NCBI RefSeq assembly: GCF_014306135.1
Contig: NZ_JACRWD010000006.1
Location: forward strand, 1 to 64,000
Reading direction: 5' to 3'
Length of the DNA: 64,000 bases
DNA from: Paraclostridium hominis
GTDB lineage: Bacteria; Bacillota; Clostridia; Peptostreptococcales; Peptostreptococcaceae
Under the pieces are notes generated by a model. It did not search any database and had not been told where the DNA came from. It saw only the letters and a program-made list of their open reading frames with translations. Position numbers and translations under genes: made by a program. Below, one piece after another: positions 7,820 through 17,650 of the stretch. Each line of letters begins with the position of its first letter. The first letter of the stretch is position 1.

Positions 7820-9757
7820 TTAATTATTTATTTGATCATCATTTTGATCTTTATTTATATCTTTTGATAAATCTATTTTTTCCTCTTTTGTATCAACAAC
7901 TTCTTCTGTTGTTGCATTTTCTGATTTAGCCTCTAAAGGTAACTCTTTATTAAATGCTTTTATAAATTGATCTGCATCTAAAGTCTCATATACTAATAGA
8001 GCTTGAGCTACATACTCTAAGCTATCCATATTATCTTGAAGTAATTTCTTAGTTTTCTTGTAAGCTACATCAACTATATCTTTTATCTCATTATCTATTT
8101 CAAATGCAACCTCTTCAGAATAGTTTCTCTTACTTCCTATACTATTACCTAAGAATACTTCTTCTTCACTATCACCAAAAGTCATAGGTCCTAATTTAGA
8201 ACTCATTCCATACTTAGTAACCATTTGTCTAGCAGTAGCAGAAACTCTTTCTAAGTCATTTGAAGCTCCTGTAGATATATCATCTAAAGTTAATTCTTCT
8301 GCAACTCTACCACCAAGTAAAACAATTATATTTTCTTTCATTTCATTCTTAGTAGCATAGAATTTATCTTCTACTGGAAGTTGCATTGTAAATCCTCCAG
8401 CTCTACCTCTTGGAACTATTGTTACTTGATGAACCGGACTTACATGCTCAAGTACATGAGCACAAACTGCATGCCCTGCTTCATGGTAAGCTGTAAGTTT
8501 TCTTTCAGGTTCACTTATAACTCTAGATTTTTTAGCAACACCTGCTATTACCTTAGTTATAGCTTCTTCTATAGTTTCCATTTTTATTTTCTTTTCTCTT
8601 TTTCTAGCTGTAAGTATTGCAGCTTCATTCATTAAGTTTTCTATATCAGCCGGAGTAAATCCAGGAGTTCTTCTCGCTAGTACTTCAACTTTAACATCAT
8701 CTTCTAGTGGCTTATTCTTAGAATGAACTTTAAATATAGCCTCTCTACCTTTAACATCCGGAGCTCCTACAACTACCTGTCTGTCAAATCTACCTGGTCT
8801 TAAAAGGGCTGGGTCTAATATATCTGGTCTGTTTGTAGCAGCCATTATTATTATACCTTGGTTAACACCGAAACCATCCATCTCAACTAATAACTGGTTA
8901 AGAGTTTGCTCTCTTTCGTCGTGTCCTCCACCAAGACCTGCTCCTCTTTTTCTACCAACTGCATCTATCTCGTCTATAAATATTATAGCTGGAGCATTCT
9001 TTTTAGCATCTTCAAATAAAGATCTAACTCTTGAAGCCCCTACTCCAACGAACATTTCAACGAAATCTGAACCACTTATACTAAAGAAAGGTACTCCCGC
9101 TTCTCCTGCAACTGCTCTTGATAAATATGTTTTCCCTGTTCCTGGAGGTCCAACCATTAATATACCTTTAGGAATTCTAGCTCCTAAATCTATATATTTC
9201 TTTGGATTTTTTAAGAAGTCAACAACTTCTTGTAAGTCTTCTTTTTCCTCATTAAGTCCAGCTACATCTTTAAATGTAACTCTTGTCTTTTCATCATCTT
9301 TATGAACCTTAGCTTTAGATTTACCAAAGTTCATAACTTTTCCGCCTCCACCTTGAGACTGATTCATGAAAACAAACCATAATATTAATACAAAGAACAG
9401 CATAAATAATGATGGTAATATTTCGAAGAACCATGGTGTAGTTGGTTTTGGTGCTCCTGTTAACTGTAATTTACCTTCGTCAGCTTGCTTTAATAACTCA
9501 TTTGCAAGTTGTTGAGACTGAATTTCTTCTGGTATGTATGTTTTAAACTTTTTGTTAGTACTCTTTATAGTTCCTTCTAGAACTGTGTCTTCTACAATCT
9601 TTATACTAGATATATTTTCTTTCATTAATTCTCTATAGACGCTTGAAAACTTCATTTCTTCTACTTTGTCTGTAGAACTACCTGAGAACTGTACTATACC
9701 TACTATAATGATAAATATAAGTAGATAAAAACCTGCTCCCTTTAAAAATTTATTCAA
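7820..9757 (-). CDS. ftsH: ATP-dependent zinc metalloprotease FtsH
   Basis: A membrane-anchored AAA+ protease that degrades misfolded membrane and regulatory proteins. The 645 residues show a first membrane segment (about 5-24), an extracytoplasmic domain (25-108) and a second membrane segment (110-132). The AAA module follows, with Walker A GPPGTGKT (about 204-211), Walker B IIFIDEIDAVG and arginine-finger region RPGRFDRQV. The zinc site is HEAGH (about 430-434). The C-terminus is acidic. The start is a TTG preceded by a strong AAAGGAGG site. It lies 31 bp downstream of tilS. The usual intervening hpt gene is absent. Confidence 0.97.
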   Translation of the reverse strand: MNKFLKGAGFYLLIFIIIVGIVQFSGSSTDKVEEMKFSSVYRELMKENISSIKIVEDTVLEGTIKSTNKKFKTYIPEEIQSQQLANELLKQADEGKLQLTGAPKPTTPWFFEILPSLFMLFFVLILWFVFMNQSQGGGGKVMNFGKSKAKVHKDDEKTRVTFKDVAGLNEEKEDLQEVVDFLKNPKKYIDLGARIPKGILMVGPPGTGKTYLSRAVAGEAGVPFFSISGSDFVEMFVGVGASRVRSLFEDAKKNAPAIIFIDEIDAVGRKRGAGLGGGHDEREQTLNQLLVEMDGFGVNQGIIIMAATNRPDILDPALLRPGRFDRQVVVGAPDVKGREAIFKVHSKNKPLEDDVKVEVLARRTPGFTPADIENLMNEAAILTARKREKKIKMETIEEAITKVIAGVAKKSRVISEPERKLTAYHEAGHAVCAHVLEHVSPVHQVTIVPRGRAGGFTMQLPVEDKFYATKNEMKENIIVLLGGRVAEELTLDDISTGASNDLERVSATARQMVTKYGMSSKLGPMTFGDSEEEVFLGNSIGSKRNYSEEVAFEIDNEIKDIVDVAYKKTKKLLQDNMDSLEYVAQALLVYETLDADQFIKAFNKELPLEAKSENATTEEVVDTKEEKIDLSKDINKDQNDDQINN

Positions 9758-9788
9758 AAGAAGCCCTCCTTTCGTAAGTTGTTTTAAT

Positions 9789-11177
9789 TTATAGTTTCTT
9801 AAAGGTAATCTTTAAGACTTCTTTTGTATTTGCATTAATTTTATAATTTTCACTGATTTTATAATCTCCAACACAAACAACTTCATTATCATCCACCAAT
9901 ACAGGAATTTTGCTTCTTTCCTCTCTTGGTATTTTTAAATCTATGAATAAATTCTTTAATTTCTTACTTCCTCCAGTAAGTTTAATTTTATCCCCAGATT
10001 CTCTATTTCTTACAATTATCCCTCCTTTAAATTTATCTAAATCAAATCCTTTAGAGGATTTATCAACCTTCATACTGTTAAATCTTTCAATACTCATTAC
10101 TTGAGTTTCTATAAACAATCCTAATTCTTTTACCTTTATCATACCTTCTTTAGGAAGTTTATAAGAAAACTCTATTTCATCATAAGTTATTTCTTTGTTA
10201 GTAAATAATATGCTATTACTATTTCTATAAACAAATAAACCTCTAGGTAACACTAACTTTTTATTTATTTTATTATCATCCTCTAAATCTAGTATATCTT
10301 CTATGTGTTTTTGATCTACGAAATTAGTATCTCCTAAAATATACTTAATAGAATTTCTAATTATTCTAGTTTTTATTGCTTTATGCAAGTTAGTATATTT
10401 ATCTAGTAAGATTTCTATATTTTCATCATCACTCGATTTAGTTACCTCGTTGAATTTATTTATACCCTCTTGTTCAATATAATCACTATCTAGCTTTAAA
10501 TTATTACCCATTCTACATATAGCTTCAATCACATTAGCATTAAAATTTTCTTGCATATATGGAATTAAATCTAATCTTATTTTATTTCTAGTATATATAT
10601 TTTCTAAATTTGTACTATCTATTCTTGGGTTTAAATTATATTCGTCACAATATTTTTCTATACTGCTTCTTTCTATATCAAGAATAGGTCTTATTATAGT
10701 GTCATCTCTTTTATATTCTATACCTTTTAATCCCTGTAATCCTGTACCTCTCATAAGCCTCATAAGAATAGTTTCTGCTTGATCATTTAAATTATGTCCA
10801 ATTGCAATTTTATTTGATTTAGTCTTTTGTTTTATTTCATAAAACATTTCATATCTTAATTTTCTTGCACCTTCTTCAATTGATAAGCTATTTTCTTTAC
10901 AGTATGCTGGGACATTTATTGATTTAACGAAAAGCTTAACTCCTAAACTATCACATAAATTAGATATATACATTACATCTTTTTGAGCCTCTATACCCCT
11001 TATCTGGTGATTTAAATGAGCTGCATATATAGATATATCATACTCATTTTCAAGCTGTTTTAGTATATGTAATAAACATACTGAATCAGGACCTCCAGAT
11101 AAACCTAATACAACTTTATCGCCTTTTTGTAATAAATTATATTTATTTATAGTACTTCGTACTCTATCTACTATCAT
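9789..11177 (-). CDS. tilS: tRNA(Ile)-lysidine synthetase
   Basis: TilS converts the wobble cytidine of the AUA-reading tRNA-Ile to lysidine, which makes it essential for decoding. The 462-residue protein has the PP-loop LSGGPDSVCLLHIL (about residues 25-38), followed by HLNHQIRG and the conserved GHNLNDQAETILMRLMRGTGLQGL. Its C-terminal substrate-binding domain ends in the GDKIKLTGGSKKLKNLFIDLKIPREERSKIPVL block. It is transcribed with ftsH. Confidence 0.95.
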   Translation of the reverse strand: MIVDRVRSTINKYNLLQKGDKVVLGLSGGPDSVCLLHILKQLENEYDISIYAAHLNHQIRGIEAQKDVMYISNLCDSLGVKLFVKSINVPAYCKENSLSIEEGARKLRYEMFYEIKQKTKSNKIAIGHNLNDQAETILMRLMRGTGLQGLKGIEYKRDDTIIRPILDIERSSIEKYCDEYNLNPRIDSTNLENIYTRNKIRLDLIPYMQENFNANVIEAICRMGNNLKLDSDYIEQEGINKFNEVTKSSDDENIEILLDKYTNLHKAIKTRIIRNSIKYILGDTNFVDQKHIEDILDLEDDNKINKKLVLPRGLFVYRNSNSILFTNKEITYDEIEFSYKLPKEGMIKVKELGLFIETQVMSIERFNSMKVDKSSKGFDLDKFKGGIIVRNRESGDKIKLTGGSKKLKNLFIDLKIPREERSKIPVLVDDNEVVCVGDYKISENYKINANTKEVLKITFKKL

Positions 11178-11435
11178 AAACTATACCTCTTACACTTAGT
11201 TTTTTAACTCAAGTATACTTTCTATAAAAACTTCTCAAATCCTTGTATAAATTATTTTATTTTTATAACCTTATCAAGTAATATAATACCAAATAAATTA
11301 ATCTAGGGATAGTTTTTTATATACATTTAATTTTAGTTATACAAAATTACTTTATCCTAAATATATTTTAAATAATATCATACAATAACAATATAAAATA
11401 TAATTTTTAAAATTTATAAACAAGGAGCATCTAAT

Positions 11436-12134
11436 ATGAAAAAATTTATATCAACCTTAGTTATGTTGTCTATATTTATTTCATTTATGACAACCAACAG
11501 TTATTGTTTTCAAAGTCCTATATCCAAAAGTAAAGTAGCTTATATTACTTTTGATGATGGACCAAACAAATATACACCAAAAATATTGGATTTATTGAAA
11601 AAATATGACATGAAAGCAACATTTTTCTTATTAGAAGATAGAATTAATGCTTATCCTGAGATAGTAAAAAGAATTTTAAACGAAGGTCATTCTATAGGCT
11701 TACATGGACAAAGCCATGAAAAAACTGTTTTTTATGCTAATAATTCATCTGCTTTAAATGAAATGAATAGCACAAATCATACTCTAAAAGATTTAATAGG
11801 TTATAATATAAAATTAGTTAGAGTTCCTTATGGAAGTAAGCCACATTTAACTGCAATTCAGTATAATAGTCTAATAAATTATGGTTATAAAGTTTGGGAT
11901 TGGAATATAGATAGCACAGATACTCATAAAGGTTGTACTACATCTTCAATAGTATCAAATACTTTAAAAGAATTAAATAATTACCATACTCCTATTATAC
12001 TGTTTCATGATAAACAAATTACAGTAAAATCATTGCCTTATATATTATGTCATCTTAAAGAAAATAATTTTGACTGTAAACCTATAAATCAAGATCAACC
12101 TTCTATGAATTGGTGGAATAAAGCTCTTTACTAA
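11436..12134 (+). CDS. Secreted polysaccharide deacetylase
   Basis: A carbohydrate esterase family 4 enzyme, predicted to remove acetyl groups from peptidoglycan or another extracellular glycan. A signal peptide covers about residues 1-24. All five NodB motifs are visible: TFDDGP (metal-binding DD), HGQSHE (H-x3-H), RVPYG, WDWNIDSTD and ILFHD. It is one of the few plus-strand genes here and stands alone between tilS and a shared terminator. An AAGGAGC site precedes the ATG. The C-terminal extension after ILFHD is short, so no extra wall-binding domain is present. Confidence 0.93.
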   Translation: MKKFISTLVMLSIFISFMTTNSYCFQSPISKSKVAYITFDDGPNKYTPKILDLLKKYDMKATFFLLEDRINAYPEIVKRILNEGHSIGLHGQSHEKTVFYANNSSALNEMNSTNHTLKDLIGYNIKLVRVPYGSKPHLTAIQYNSLINYGYKVWDWNIDSTDTHKGCTTSSIVSNTLKELNNYHTPIILFHDKQITVKSLPYILCHLKENNFDCKPINQDQPSMNWWNKALY

Positions 12135-12157
12135 TTTAAATTTAATAAAGTTTAAAA

Positions 12158-12191
12158 AGCTGACTAATAATAATTAAATATATAGTCAGCT
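12158..12191. terminator. Bidirectional terminator
   Basis: Inverted repeat agctgacta / tagtcagct with A runs on one side and T runs on the other, between the converging deacetylase and DUF1934 genes. Confidence 0.8.
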
Positions 12192-12196
12192 CTTTT

Positions 12197-12619
12197 TTAA
12201 TTCTTTTTTCTAACTTCTATTCGTATTTTATTTACACCCTCAAATAATCCTACAATCTCCATATTATAATTTATATCTATCTCTATTGTCTCATCTGTTT
12301 TTTCTACATTTAATTTATTAGTGTTTATCTTTATATTAAATAGACCTTGAGGAGTTTTATAGTTAGTAAAAGTTTCTTTTCCCAAAATAAATCTCATATT
12401 AGAGTTAACTACTCCAAATCTTTTTATCAAAATCTCTTTCTCTGATATTTTTATAGTGGTTGTAACATGAACTGCTCCCTTTTCTAATTCTTCTTTATAA
12501 ACAATATATGTATCTCCATTTTTTTCATACATATTTCCTACTGATACAACCTCTATACAATCTTCATTTCCTAAACTATCATATTGCTTGGTATTCATAG
12601 ATATGTTAACATCTATCAT
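12197..12619 (-). CDS. DUF1934 (YwiB-like) protein
   Basis: A 140-residue soluble protein matching the YwiB/DUF1934 family, a small calycin-like beta-barrel fold of unknown role. Typical features are the YEKNGDTYIVYKEE segment, alternating beta-strand pattern, and FTNYKTPQGLFNIKINT in the middle. A GGAGG site precedes the ATG. It lies downstream of murI, past a weak hairpin at 12641-12668, and family members are often found beside cell-wall or argS genes. No catalytic residues are evident. Confidence 0.85.
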   Translation of the reverse strand: MIDVNISMNTKQYDSLGNEDCIEVVSVGNMYEKNGDTYIVYKEELEKGAVHVTTTIKISEKEILIKRFGVVNSNMRFILGKETFTNYKTPQGLFNIKINTNKLNVEKTDETIEIDINYNMEIVGLFEGVNKIRIEVRKKN

Positions 12620-12640
12620 TTTTAACCTCCATAATAATAT

Positions 12641-12668
12641 AAACTTTAGGGAATTTTTCCTAAAGTTT
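12641..12668 (-). terminator. Weak terminator or processing hairpin after murI
   Basis: Inverted repeat aaactttagg / cctaaagttt just after the murI stop. The minus-strand tail is only weakly T-rich, so readthrough into the DUF1934 gene is likely. Confidence 0.45.
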
Positions 12669-12676
12669 ATATATTT

Positions 12677-13486
12677 TTAATACTTTTGTATTTCGATCTG
12701 ATTTATGTCCTCTATTTCTGTATTTAAAAATTCTCTTCCTATTGTTGCAAATCTTTCTGGTATATCAGACACATAATATTTGTAATAAGGTTGGTCTGAA
12801 GAATTTTCAGCCAATAAGTTATTTTTAGTTAGTACATCTTTTAAGTCTTTTGCTGTTTCTCTTGCTGGATTAACAAGTTTAATTTTACCTTCAACAACTT
12901 TATTAATTGTATTTGTTAAAAGAGGGTAGTGAGTACATCCTAAAACTAAAGAGTCTATATTTGATGACTGTAACTCTTCTAAATATTTTTTAGCAGTTAA
13001 TCTAGCTACTTCTGTATCTGCCCAACCTTCCTCAACTATCGGTACAAATAGTGGACATGCTTTACCTATGATTTTTATTTCACTATCTAACTTATTTATT
13101 TCTTTTTCATAAGCTTTAGAATTTATAGTTCCTTCCGTTCCTATAACCCCCACTAACTTGTTTTTAGTGGTATATGCAGCTGTTCTAGCTCCAGCTTCTA
13201 TAACTCCTATTATAGGAATATCATACTTTTCCTGAGCTAAAGCTAAAGTTCTTGCTGTAGCTGTATTACAAGCTATTACTATAGCCTTAACATTTTTAGA
13301 TATTAAAAAATTTATAGCTTGAAAAGTGTATTTTATAACTGTCTCTTTAGATCTTGATCCATAAGGAACTCTTGCAGTATCCCCAAAATACACTATATTT
13401 TCGTTAGGTAGTATACTAGTTATTTCTTTTAAAACTGTAAGCCCACCTAGTCCTGAGTCAAAAACTCCAATCGGATTATTATTCAT
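12677..13486 (-). CDS. murI: Glutamate racemase
   Basis: MurI makes D-glutamate for peptidoglycan. The catalytic cysteines sit in ACNTATA and GCTHYPLL, and the N-terminal IGVFDSGLGGLTVLKE is the family signature. The frame is open 11 codons further upstream to a TTG that overlaps ddl. An AAGGTG ribosome site at 13496-13501 is placed correctly for the ATG at 13486, giving a 269-residue protein of normal size. It follows ddl by 19 bp, so two peptidoglycan precursor enzymes are co-expressed. Confidence 0.95.
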   Translation of the reverse strand: MNNNPIGVFDSGLGGLTVLKEITSILPNENIVYFGDTARVPYGSRSKETVIKYTFQAINFLISKNVKAIVIACNTATARTLALAQEKYDIPIIGVIEAGARTAAYTTKNKLVGVIGTEGTINSKAYEKEINKLDSEIKIIGKACPLFVPIVEEGWADTEVARLTAKKYLEELQSSNIDSLVLGCTHYPLLTNTINKVVEGKIKLVNPARETAKDLKDVLTKNNLLAENSSDQPYYKYYVSDIPERFATIGREFLNTEIEDINQIEIQKY

Positions 13487-13505
13487 ATAATATACACCTT
13501 CTTTA

Positions 13506-14570
13506 TTATTTACCTTCAATGGCTAATTGTATTAATTTGTCTATAAGGTCAGTATATTGAATTCCTGTAGCATCCCAAAGTTTTGGGTACATGCTTATAT
13601 TAGTGAATCCTGGTAATGTATTTATTTCATTTATATATATTTCATCTGTTTCTTTATCTATAAAAAAGTCTACCCTAGAAAGTCCACTACCATTTATTCC
13701 TTTAAATGCATTTATTGCCATATTTCTTATACTTTCCATTGTTGTTTCGTCTACTTTTGCTGGTATTTCTAATTTAGAAGCTCCATTTACATATTTATCT
13801 TCATAGTCATAAAAATCTTTTGCAGGTATTATCTCTCCAGCTATAGATGCTTTTACATCATCATTACCTAAAACAGCTACTTCTATTTCTCTAGCATTTA
13901 TACCTTGTTCTAAAACTATTCTTGTATCATGCTTTAAAGCTTCATTTATACCTTTTAAAAGCTCTTCTCTATTACAAACTTTAGATATTCCTACACTCGA
14001 ACCCATGTTAGCAGGCTTAACGAATACAGGATAGTTTAATTCACTTTCAATTTTATCTAATTCTTTTTCTTTATTTAAATTAAATTCCCACTTATTCGTA
14101 TAAGTGTAATTTACTTGTGGCAGTCCTATTTGTGAAAATATTTTTTTGCATATAAGTTTATCCATACCAACACTAGATGCTAAAACTCCACATCCAACAT
14201 AAGGTATATTACTTATTTCAAATACACCTTGTATCTTACCATCTTCTCCATATGGTCCATGTAAAACAGGGAATAAAACATCTATCTTTTTAAAACTTCC
14301 ATCTTTAAACTCTAGACCAACTTTAGAATTCCCATTAGGTATCAAATTTATTTTAACATCATTATTCGCTAAACTTTCCCACTTACCATTAGCCATATCT
14401 TCTGCTGAACCGTTATAATAAATCCAATTTCCATCTTTTGTTATACCTATTGTATGAACATCGTATTTTTCTTTATTTATATGCTTAAATATAGATGAAG
14501 CTGAAACTCTAGAAACATCATGTTCCCCAGATTTTCCACCGAAAATTAATGCTACACTTAATTTTTCCAT
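13506..14570 (-). CDS. ddl: D-alanine--D-alanine ligase
   Basis: Ddl joins two D-alanines with ATP to give the dipeptide end of the peptidoglycan stem. The ATP-grasp fold is clear: FGGKSGEHDVSRVSA at the N-terminus, PYGEDGKIQG, KPANMGSSVGISK and the C-terminal EINTLPGFTNISMYP metal and substrate site. A GTG three codons upstream (14579) is in frame, but a GGTGAG site fits the ATG at 14570, giving 354 residues. The downstream neighbour is murI. Confidence 0.95.
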   Translation of the reverse strand: MEKLSVALIFGGKSGEHDVSRVSASSIFKHINKEKYDVHTIGITKDGNWIYYNGSAEDMANGKWESLANNDVKINLIPNGNSKVGLEFKDGSFKKIDVLFPVLHGPYGEDGKIQGVFEISNIPYVGCGVLASSVGMDKLICKKIFSQIGLPQVNYTYTNKWEFNLNKEKELDKIESELNYPVFVKPANMGSSVGISKVCNREELLKGINEALKHDTRIVLEQGINAREIEVAVLGNDDVKASIAGEIIPAKDFYDYEDKYVNGASKLEIPAKVDETTMESIRNMAINAFKGINGSGLSRVDFFIDKETDEIYINEINTLPGFTNISMYPKLWDATGIQYTDLIDKLIQLAIEGK

Positions 14571-14654
14571 CTCGCTCACCCTTCTATCTCACTTATATTT
14601 TTTTATAATTATATGCGTTTTTATTATCTAAGTGATTATTATAGTGCATTTGGC

Positions 14655-14690
14655 AAAAAAAATAAAGGAGTATAAACTCCTTTATTTTTT
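14655..14690. terminator. Terminator after the SleB-like gene
   Basis: Inverted repeat aataaaggag / ctcctttatt with A and T runs on both sides, so it can work in either direction. It lies past the stop codon of the cell-wall hydrolase gene. Confidence 0.8.
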
Positions 14691-14699
14691 AATATTTAA

Positions 14700-15224
14700 T
14701 TATTTTGCAAACACATGATTACCTATTCTTTTATATGGATCTAGTGTTTTAATCCAACTGCAGGTTGCAATTTCTGGATTCCAAAAATATATAGCTCCAC
14801 TAGTAGGATCTTTTCCATATAAAGCTTCTCTAGCAGCCTTATATGCACTGTCTGTAGGGTTTTTATATATTTCTCCATTATTTACTACTGAAAAGGCATT
14901 TTTTTGATATATAACATCTTTTATATTGTTGGGGAACCTTGAGTCTAAAACTCTATTTATAACGACTGCAGCAACAGCAACTTGTCCCTCATAACTTTCA
15001 CCTCTAGCTTCACTAGATACCAACTTAGATAGTAAATATAGCTCATCATTTGTAATGCTTATAACTTCTTTAGACCCCTTTTCAGATTCTCTCTCATTTA
15101 CTATTTTTTTATCATAATCTTTATAACTTTCTTTAATTTCATTTTCAGCAAATATATTATTTAAGTTAGTGCTAGCAAATAATAAAGTAAAAACTACTAA
15201 AAAAAGTTTGGTGTGGTATTTCAT
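14700..15224 (-). CDS. Cell wall hydrolase, SleB/CwlJ family
   Basis: The 174-residue protein has an N-terminal signal or anchor segment (about residues 5-26). A SleB catalytic domain follows from residue 60 onward: LVSSEARGESYEGQVAVAAVVINRVLDSRFP with the catalytic Glu in SSEARGE, and the late FWNPEIATCSW block. Family members are lytic enzymes for spore cortex or vegetative peptidoglycan. Its place next to spoIIR suggests a role in sporulation or germination, which is inference. It lacks the N-terminal peptidoglycan-binding domain of classical SleB. Confidence 0.9.
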   Translation of the reverse strand: MKYHTKLFLVVFTLLFASTNLNNIFAENEIKESYKDYDKKIVNERESEKGSKEVISITNDELYLLSKLVSSEARGESYEGQVAVAAVVINRVLDSRFPNNIKDVIYQKNAFSVVNNGEIYKNPTDSAYKAAREALYGKDPTSGAIYFWNPEIATCSWIKTLDPYKRIGNHVFAK

Positions 15225-15251
15225 ATTATATAATTCACTCCTTTTAAAATA

Positions 15252-15914
15252 TTACTTACTATTTTTACTAAAAGATTTTAATATCTCTAGTATTTTAAAT
15301 TTTAGTTTTTTATTAGAAGCTTTATCTGCATTTTTCCCAGATATTAATTTGTATTCTTCTTCAGTTAATACATTTTTTAACTTTTTATCTGTTTCTTTAT
15401 CTATAACACCATTATTCTCATCCACAAAACATAGTGGTGGAAACATAACACACCACCAATTTTTACCTTCCCCATCTCCTATAATAATTCTTAAAGCTTT
15501 ATATTCTCCAGCAGGTAAAACTATATTTGAATATTGCTTTGCAGGAAATTTACTATATTCAAGATTTACCTTTACTTCATAAGTATAACCATTTTTCGAA
15601 ATAATATTTTTAGATATTCGTTTGATGTTTTCACCCTCTGATAGTATTATCTTTTCACTTTCTTTTATACTATTAGATTCTTTTAACAATGGTTGTAAAT
15701 ATTTTATTACTTCATCTCTAACTTTTAATTTTAATTTTTGATCTTCTTCACTATCACTATTTGCTAATACATGAAATCTTATTAATTTATCTTTATAATT
15801 ACTAGAAACTTTCTCTACTTTAGATACTTCCCCATATATATATACCGTACTTATTGTAAGTATAGATAATAATAATAAACTTAATCCAACTATCCTTAAT
15901 TTTATATTTCTCAT
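15252..15914 (-). CDS. spoIIR: Stage II sporulation protein R
   Basis: SpoIIR is secreted from the forespore and triggers SpoIIGA to process pro-sigma-E in the mother cell. The protein has an N-terminal membrane or signal segment (about residues 7-25) and the family core IRFHVLANSDSEEDQKLKLKVRDEVIKYL. It ends the conserved part with WWCVMFPPLCFVD. The frame continues 15 codons upstream, but an AGGGGGA site fits the ATG at 15914, giving 220 residues. I could not find a convincing SigF promoter in the 80 bp upstream. Confidence 0.93.
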   Translation of the reverse strand: MRNIKLRIVGLSLLLLSILTISTVYIYGEVSKVEKVSSNYKDKLIRFHVLANSDSEEDQKLKLKVRDEVIKYLQPLLKESNSIKESEKIILSEGENIKRISKNIISKNGYTYEVKVNLEYSKFPAKQYSNIVLPAGEYKALRIIIGDGEGKNWWCVMFPPLCFVDENNGVIDKETDKKLKNVLTEEEYKLISGKNADKASNKKLKFKILEILKSFSKNSK

Positions 15915-15991
15915 AATATATATCCCCCTAATATATTTTAATATCTTGATTATTTCCAAAATACATAGTTTTATTCCTAATCTATATAAAT

Positions 15992-16027
15992 AAAAAAGAG
16001 ACTGTTAAATTTAACAGTCTCTTTTTT
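15992..16027. terminator. Terminator after the GntR gene
   Basis: A perfect 18-bp inverted repeat (aaaaaagagactgttaaa and its complement), ending in T runs in both directions. Confidence 0.85.
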
Positions 16028-16029
16028 AT

Positions 16030-16713
16030 TTATAAGTCCTTATTGTTTATAGCTTTTTCTATTATGAAATGTTCTGCTTTTTCTATATGTTCTATTGCAT
16101 ATTTTTTAGCATCTTCATTATTTCCAGAAATAATTGCTTCTAATATATTATTATGTTCAAGCACAAGATTGTATGATGTATCAAAGTCTGATATATAAGT
16201 AGCTCTAAATCTATGAACTTGTTCCCAAAGTGAATTTATAATTTGGCTTAACTTTTTATTTTTAGTAGTATTGAATATAAACTCATGAAACTCTACATCT
16301 TTTTTTAGCAATGTATCTATATCATCTTTATTTTCTATACTTTTCTTAAAATCCTCAGCTATTTCTCTTAATTTCTTAGCATCATCTTCATGTATTCTTT
16401 CTGCAGCTAAGTACGCAGCTAGTCCTTCTAAGCTTGATCTTATTTCTAATACATCAATAATATCTTTTAATGACATATTAGCTACATAAGCTCCTTTTCT
16501 AGGCAACATAACTACTAGACCTTCTAGCTCTAATTTTCTTATAGCTTCCCTTACAGGTGTTCTACTAACCCCTAATTGTTCTGCTAATTGAACTTCCATA
16601 AGTCTTTGTCCTGGCTTTAAATGCCCTTCTAAAATAGCTTCCCTTAAATTTTCGAAAACTACATCTCGTAGAGGTTTATAGTTATCTAGATTTAACTTTG
16701 TTAAACTATCCAT
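16030..16713 (-). CDS. GntR family regulator, FadR subfamily
   Basis: A DNA-binding regulator of 227 residues. The N-terminal winged helix has LAEQLGVSRTPVREAIRKLELEGLV (about residues 40-64). The C-terminal all-helical FCD effector domain includes DVEFHEFIFNTTKN and a late AIEHIEKAEHF helix. An AAGGAG site lies 9 nt before the ATG at 16713; the longer TTG start has no spacing. The start overlaps the ispE end by 8 bp. The same neighbour order occurs in Clostridioides difficile, by recollection. Its target and ligand are unknown. Confidence 0.92.
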   Translation of the reverse strand: MDSLTKLNLDNYKPLRDVVFENLREAILEGHLKPGQRLMEVQLAEQLGVSRTPVREAIRKLELEGLVVMLPRKGAYVANMSLKDIIDVLEIRSSLEGLAAYLAAERIHEDDAKKLREIAEDFKKSIENKDDIDTLLKKDVEFHEFIFNTTKNKKLSQIINSLWEQVHRFRATYISDFDTSYNLVLEHNNILEAIISGNNEDAKKYAIEHIEKAEHFIIEKAINNKDL

Positions 16714-17587
16714 AAATTTCAACTCCTTTGTTGCTACTATTAACTAAATATACTTGATTATAGTCTATTAGTAGCTCTTCTTTGGCCTTTATTGCATATT
16801 CTTTATTGTCAAATAACCCAAAAACTGTAGGGCCACTTCCACTCATCATAGATCCTAATGCTTTATTTTTCATCATAGTAGCTTCTATTTGCTTTATTTC
16901 TTTATACTTTGAAGCTGTAACTTCTTCTAAAACATTAACCATATTTTCAGATACATATTTTATATCATCATTTTTTAAACTCTCTATAAGCTTTTGATTT
17001 TCTGGTCTTTTTTGAACTTTATTCATATCTAAAGATTGATAAACTTCTTTAGTTGACACAAAAATATCAGGCTTACATACTAATATGTTTACACCTTCAC
17101 TTAAACCATGTATGTTAGTTAATTCTTCCCCTATACCTTGTGCTAATGCACTTCCTCCTGTTATACAAAACGGCACATCTGCTCCTAATTGTAAACCGAT
17201 TTCTTTAAGTTCACTTTCACTCAGCCCTAAATTCCAAACCTTATTTAATCCTACTAAAACTGCAGCTGCATTAGAGCTTCCTCCAGCCATTCCTGCTGCC
17301 ACAGGTATATTTTTTTGTATAGAAATTTCTACTCCATCTTTTATATTAAATCTCTTTTTTAAAATATCAGCAGCTTTATAAACAATATTATCCTGATTTA
17401 AAGGTATATCCTCACTATCACTTTTTATTTTTATAAAGTCACCTTCTATTTTAGTGATCTTCAAGTTATCATATAAATCTATGGTTTGCATTATCATCTC
17501 AACTATATGATATCCATCATCTCTTTTCCCAAGCACATCTATTGATAGGTTTATTTTAGCTCTGCTTTTTAAATCTATAGAGTTCAT
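16706..17587 (-). CDS. ispE: 4-diphosphocytidyl-2-C-methyl-D-erythritol kinase
   Basis: IspE is the fourth enzyme of the MEP isoprenoid pathway, phosphorylating CDP-methylerythritol. The GHMP kinase fold shows AKINLSIDVLGKRDDGYH near the N-terminus, PVAAGMAGGSSNAAAVL (ATP loop, about residues 92-108) and MSGSGPTVFGLF near the C-terminus. A GGAGGT site precisely fits the ATG at 17587; the 17 extra upstream codons are unlikely to be used. The protein has 293 residues. The stop overlaps the GntR gene start. Confidence 0.95.
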   Translation of the reverse strand: MNSIDLKSRAKINLSIDVLGKRDDGYHIVEMIMQTIDLYDNLKITKIEGDFIKIKSDSEDIPLNQDNIVYKAADILKKRFNIKDGVEISIQKNIPVAAGMAGGSSNAAAVLVGLNKVWNLGLSESELKEIGLQLGADVPFCITGGSALAQGIGEELTNIHGLSEGVNILVCKPDIFVSTKEVYQSLDMNKVQKRPENQKLIESLKNDDIKYVSENMVNVLEEVTASKYKEIKQIEATMMKNKALGSMMSGSGPTVFGLFDNKEYAIKAKEELLIDYNQVYLVNSSNKGVEIYG

Positions 17588-17650
17588 TATTACCTCCTTA
17601 CTTATGCTAAAACGGTCATAAATATTTACAGTATACATTATACTACAAAA

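Noticed and set aside
9757..9789. A degraded hpt gene between tilS and ftsH
   Set aside because: Only 31 bp separate the two genes, so hpt is simply absent here, not broken.
12677..13519. murI starting at 13519
   Set aside because: That start is a TTG inside ddl without ribosome site spacing; the ATG at 13486 has AAGGTG at correct distance.
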